Positions 62,996 to 64,000 of a stretch of DNA of 64,000 nt are shown piece by piece; the stretch's first letter is position 1, and the number at the start of each line of letters is the position of its first letter. The DNA comes from an uncultured Muribaculaceae bacterium (lineage in GTDB: Bacteria > Bacteroidota > Bacteroidia > Bacteroidales > Muribaculaceae). Both the position numbers and the translations under genes were made by a program. Location: the NCBI GenBank assembly GCA_947625935.1, contig CANQQE010000004.1:96345-160344 (forward strand), read 5' to 3'. Below the pieces are notes generated by a model. The model was not told the origin of the DNA. It searched no databases and worked only from the letters and a program-made list of their open reading frames with translations.

Positions 62996-64000
62996 TTATT
63001 CTGAAAATCTGTTGAAACGGTTTATTCGCTCGTTTACGATGCGGACATAATTGCGTTTCAGTTTGTCGGTGAGAAAACTATGGTCAACAAGTTGCTGTGC
63101 ACCTTCAGGGAAAGCGGTGTATTTGTTTAGGATTCTATCAATACGTTTTTTTACCAAGCCAATTTTGTCTCCGAATCTCTCAAAGTCGACGCGGCAGGGA
63201 TGACCGGTTCTATTGTAAACGTCGCTCTTTTCTATATCAGATGACAGTCCGCCGTCAAGACCGAAGTCATCACCATTGACATGCATGCTGGTATTGATAA
63301 GGTCGTAAGCAGGAGCCAGACGGTAATCGTGCCCGGTCAAAATCAACGAGAAATTTTTAAGGTGGTCATCGCCATTGGCATAAATGTAATTGAAGACCAC
63401 GAGTTCAAAGAATCTCTCCATATCAACCATCCATGCGGCTACATTTGCCCTAATCGCTTTGGCTATATCCTCATAGCAACCGTTGTATTTGAACTGGAGT
63501 CCGGCGGTCTGTTCATTCTTGCCTATTATCGAGGCGAAATCTTCCATCGGGAGTTTTGACCCGTCGGGGAGGATGTCGAAACGGCGTGTAATATATACCG
63601 GTTGTCCTTTGGGCGTAAAACAGAGACCATTTGCTGCGGTCTGTATTCCGTAAATCTGTGAGGCAATCTGCATAGTAAGATGTTCGTTGGCAGGAATCAT
63701 CTTGCGGTCACGAAGAGTCTTGTCCCAGGGCGCGGGTTTCAATATATGCGTAGAACGTTCATTGTCGCCTGCTATATTGATTGCATCTGCATTTATAATA
63801 GCCGGAAATTTTTCCTGAACGCCTGAAACCGATATGCGGTGCATGGCATCCGCAATCTCGCCGACATTTCGGAATTCGTCAATGTCAAATCCAAGTACCG
63901 GATTCACTTTTGTTTTACCAAACAGTAATTTGGCGGACTTCGGGCTATAAGTGTTAAATCCCTCTGCAAGAGAAGAAGGACAGTTCTTTATTTCAATCAT
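62996..64000 (-). CDS. hipT: HipT-like serine/threonine kinase toxin
   Basis: A 334-residue kinase of the HipA superfamily starting at the last base of the window. It lacks the N-terminal HipA subdomain. Ser57-Val58-Ser59 stands in ISVSGVQEK, matching the SIS phosphorylation motif position of HipT in HipBST systems. Kinase core motifs: THILKP (ATP Lys), NEHLTMQIA, GDDHLKNFS (catalytic Asp) and APAYDLINT (metal Asp). HipT phosphorylates tRNA synthetases and is neutralised by the small HipS with HipB, which would be encoded just outside. The ATG at 64000 fits the family start, but an upstream extension cannot be excluded. Confidence 0.8.
   Translation of the reverse strand: MIEIKNCPSSLAEGFNTYSPKSAKLLFGKTKVNPVLGFDIDEFRNVGEIADAMHRISVSGVQEKFPAIINADAINIAGDNERSTHILKPAPWDKTLRDRKMIPANEHLTMQIASQIYGIQTAANGLCFTPKGQPVYITRRFDILPDGSKLPMEDFASIIGKNEQTAGLQFKYNGCYEDIAKAIRANVAAWMVDMERFFELVVFNYIYANGDDHLKNFSLILTGHDYRLAPAYDLINTSMHVNGDDFGLDGGLSSDIEKSDVYNRTGHPCRVDFERFGDKIGLVKKRIDRILNKYTAFPEGAQQLVDHSFLTDKLKRNYVRIVNERINRFNRFSE

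Overview
The window comes from a Bacteroidales genome, most likely a gut commensal of the Muribaculaceae/Bacteroidaceae type. The evidence is the Bacteroidota promoter architecture in front of many genes (TTTG, 19-20 bases, TAnnTTTG), few Shine-Dalgarno sites, a PorU-type sortase of the type IX secretion system (T9SS), BspA-type leucine-rich repeat proteins, a C10 peptidase, a DUF3078 barrel protein and a one-piece fumarate reductase (frdCAB) operon. Genus-level placement is inference; no rRNA gene is present.

Layout. 0-6.4 kb (minus): dnaX, a GH25 lysozyme, porU and the first 42 codons of rex, driven from a 74-bp tandem duplication in which both copies carry a promoter. 6.4-9.4 kb: a secreted SGNH esterase, a lipoprotein phosphoesterase and a small envelope protein. 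9.4-16.5 kb (plus): a DUF308 membrane protein, two DUF1573 proteins, meaB, rbfA, a LolC/E-type permease, a sensorless LytS-type kinase with its LytTR regulator, and a small membrane protein. 16.5-24 kb: amt, queD-queE, a truncated lipoprotein, tRNA-Val, a von Willebrand A lipoprotein, bioB, the SRP RNA and metK, whose leader resembles a SAM-II riboswitch. 24-35.4 kb: an 1840-residue secreted protein, a GC-rich composite tandem array, pckA, a BspA-type protein and an esterase. 35.4-39.3 kb: frdCAB. 39.3-49.4 kb: a three-gene envelope operon, a compact TdeIII-type restriction-modification pair, mfd and a C-terminal processing protease. 49.6-60.2 kb: two tRNA-Asn genes and several secreted proteins, including a frameshifted phosphodiester glycosidase gene, a second BspA-type protein, a TPR-HTH membrane regulator and a C10 peptidase. 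60.2-64 kb: an AT-richer accessory stretch with small membrane proteins, a GIY-YIG/DUF4357 protein, a 33-bp direct-repeat block, a DUF6155 protein and a HipT-like kinase.

How it fits together. pckA, frdCAB and meaB belong to the fermentation route to succinate and propionate through oxaloacetate, fumarate and methylmalonyl-CoA; rex, cut by the window edge, probably senses NADH/NAD+. PorU would process proteins exported by T9SS, and five other secreted proteins here end in short, similar C-terminal tails. Core housekeeping functions (dnaX, rbfA, metK, mfd, ffs, tRNAs) are interleaved with envelope genes. The most unusual items are the metK leader pseudoknot, the promoter-bearing repeat before dnaX, the composite palindromic array at 30 kb, the cysteine-rich tail on FrdC, the single-base frameshift at 51.53 kb and the HipT-type SVS motif at the window end.
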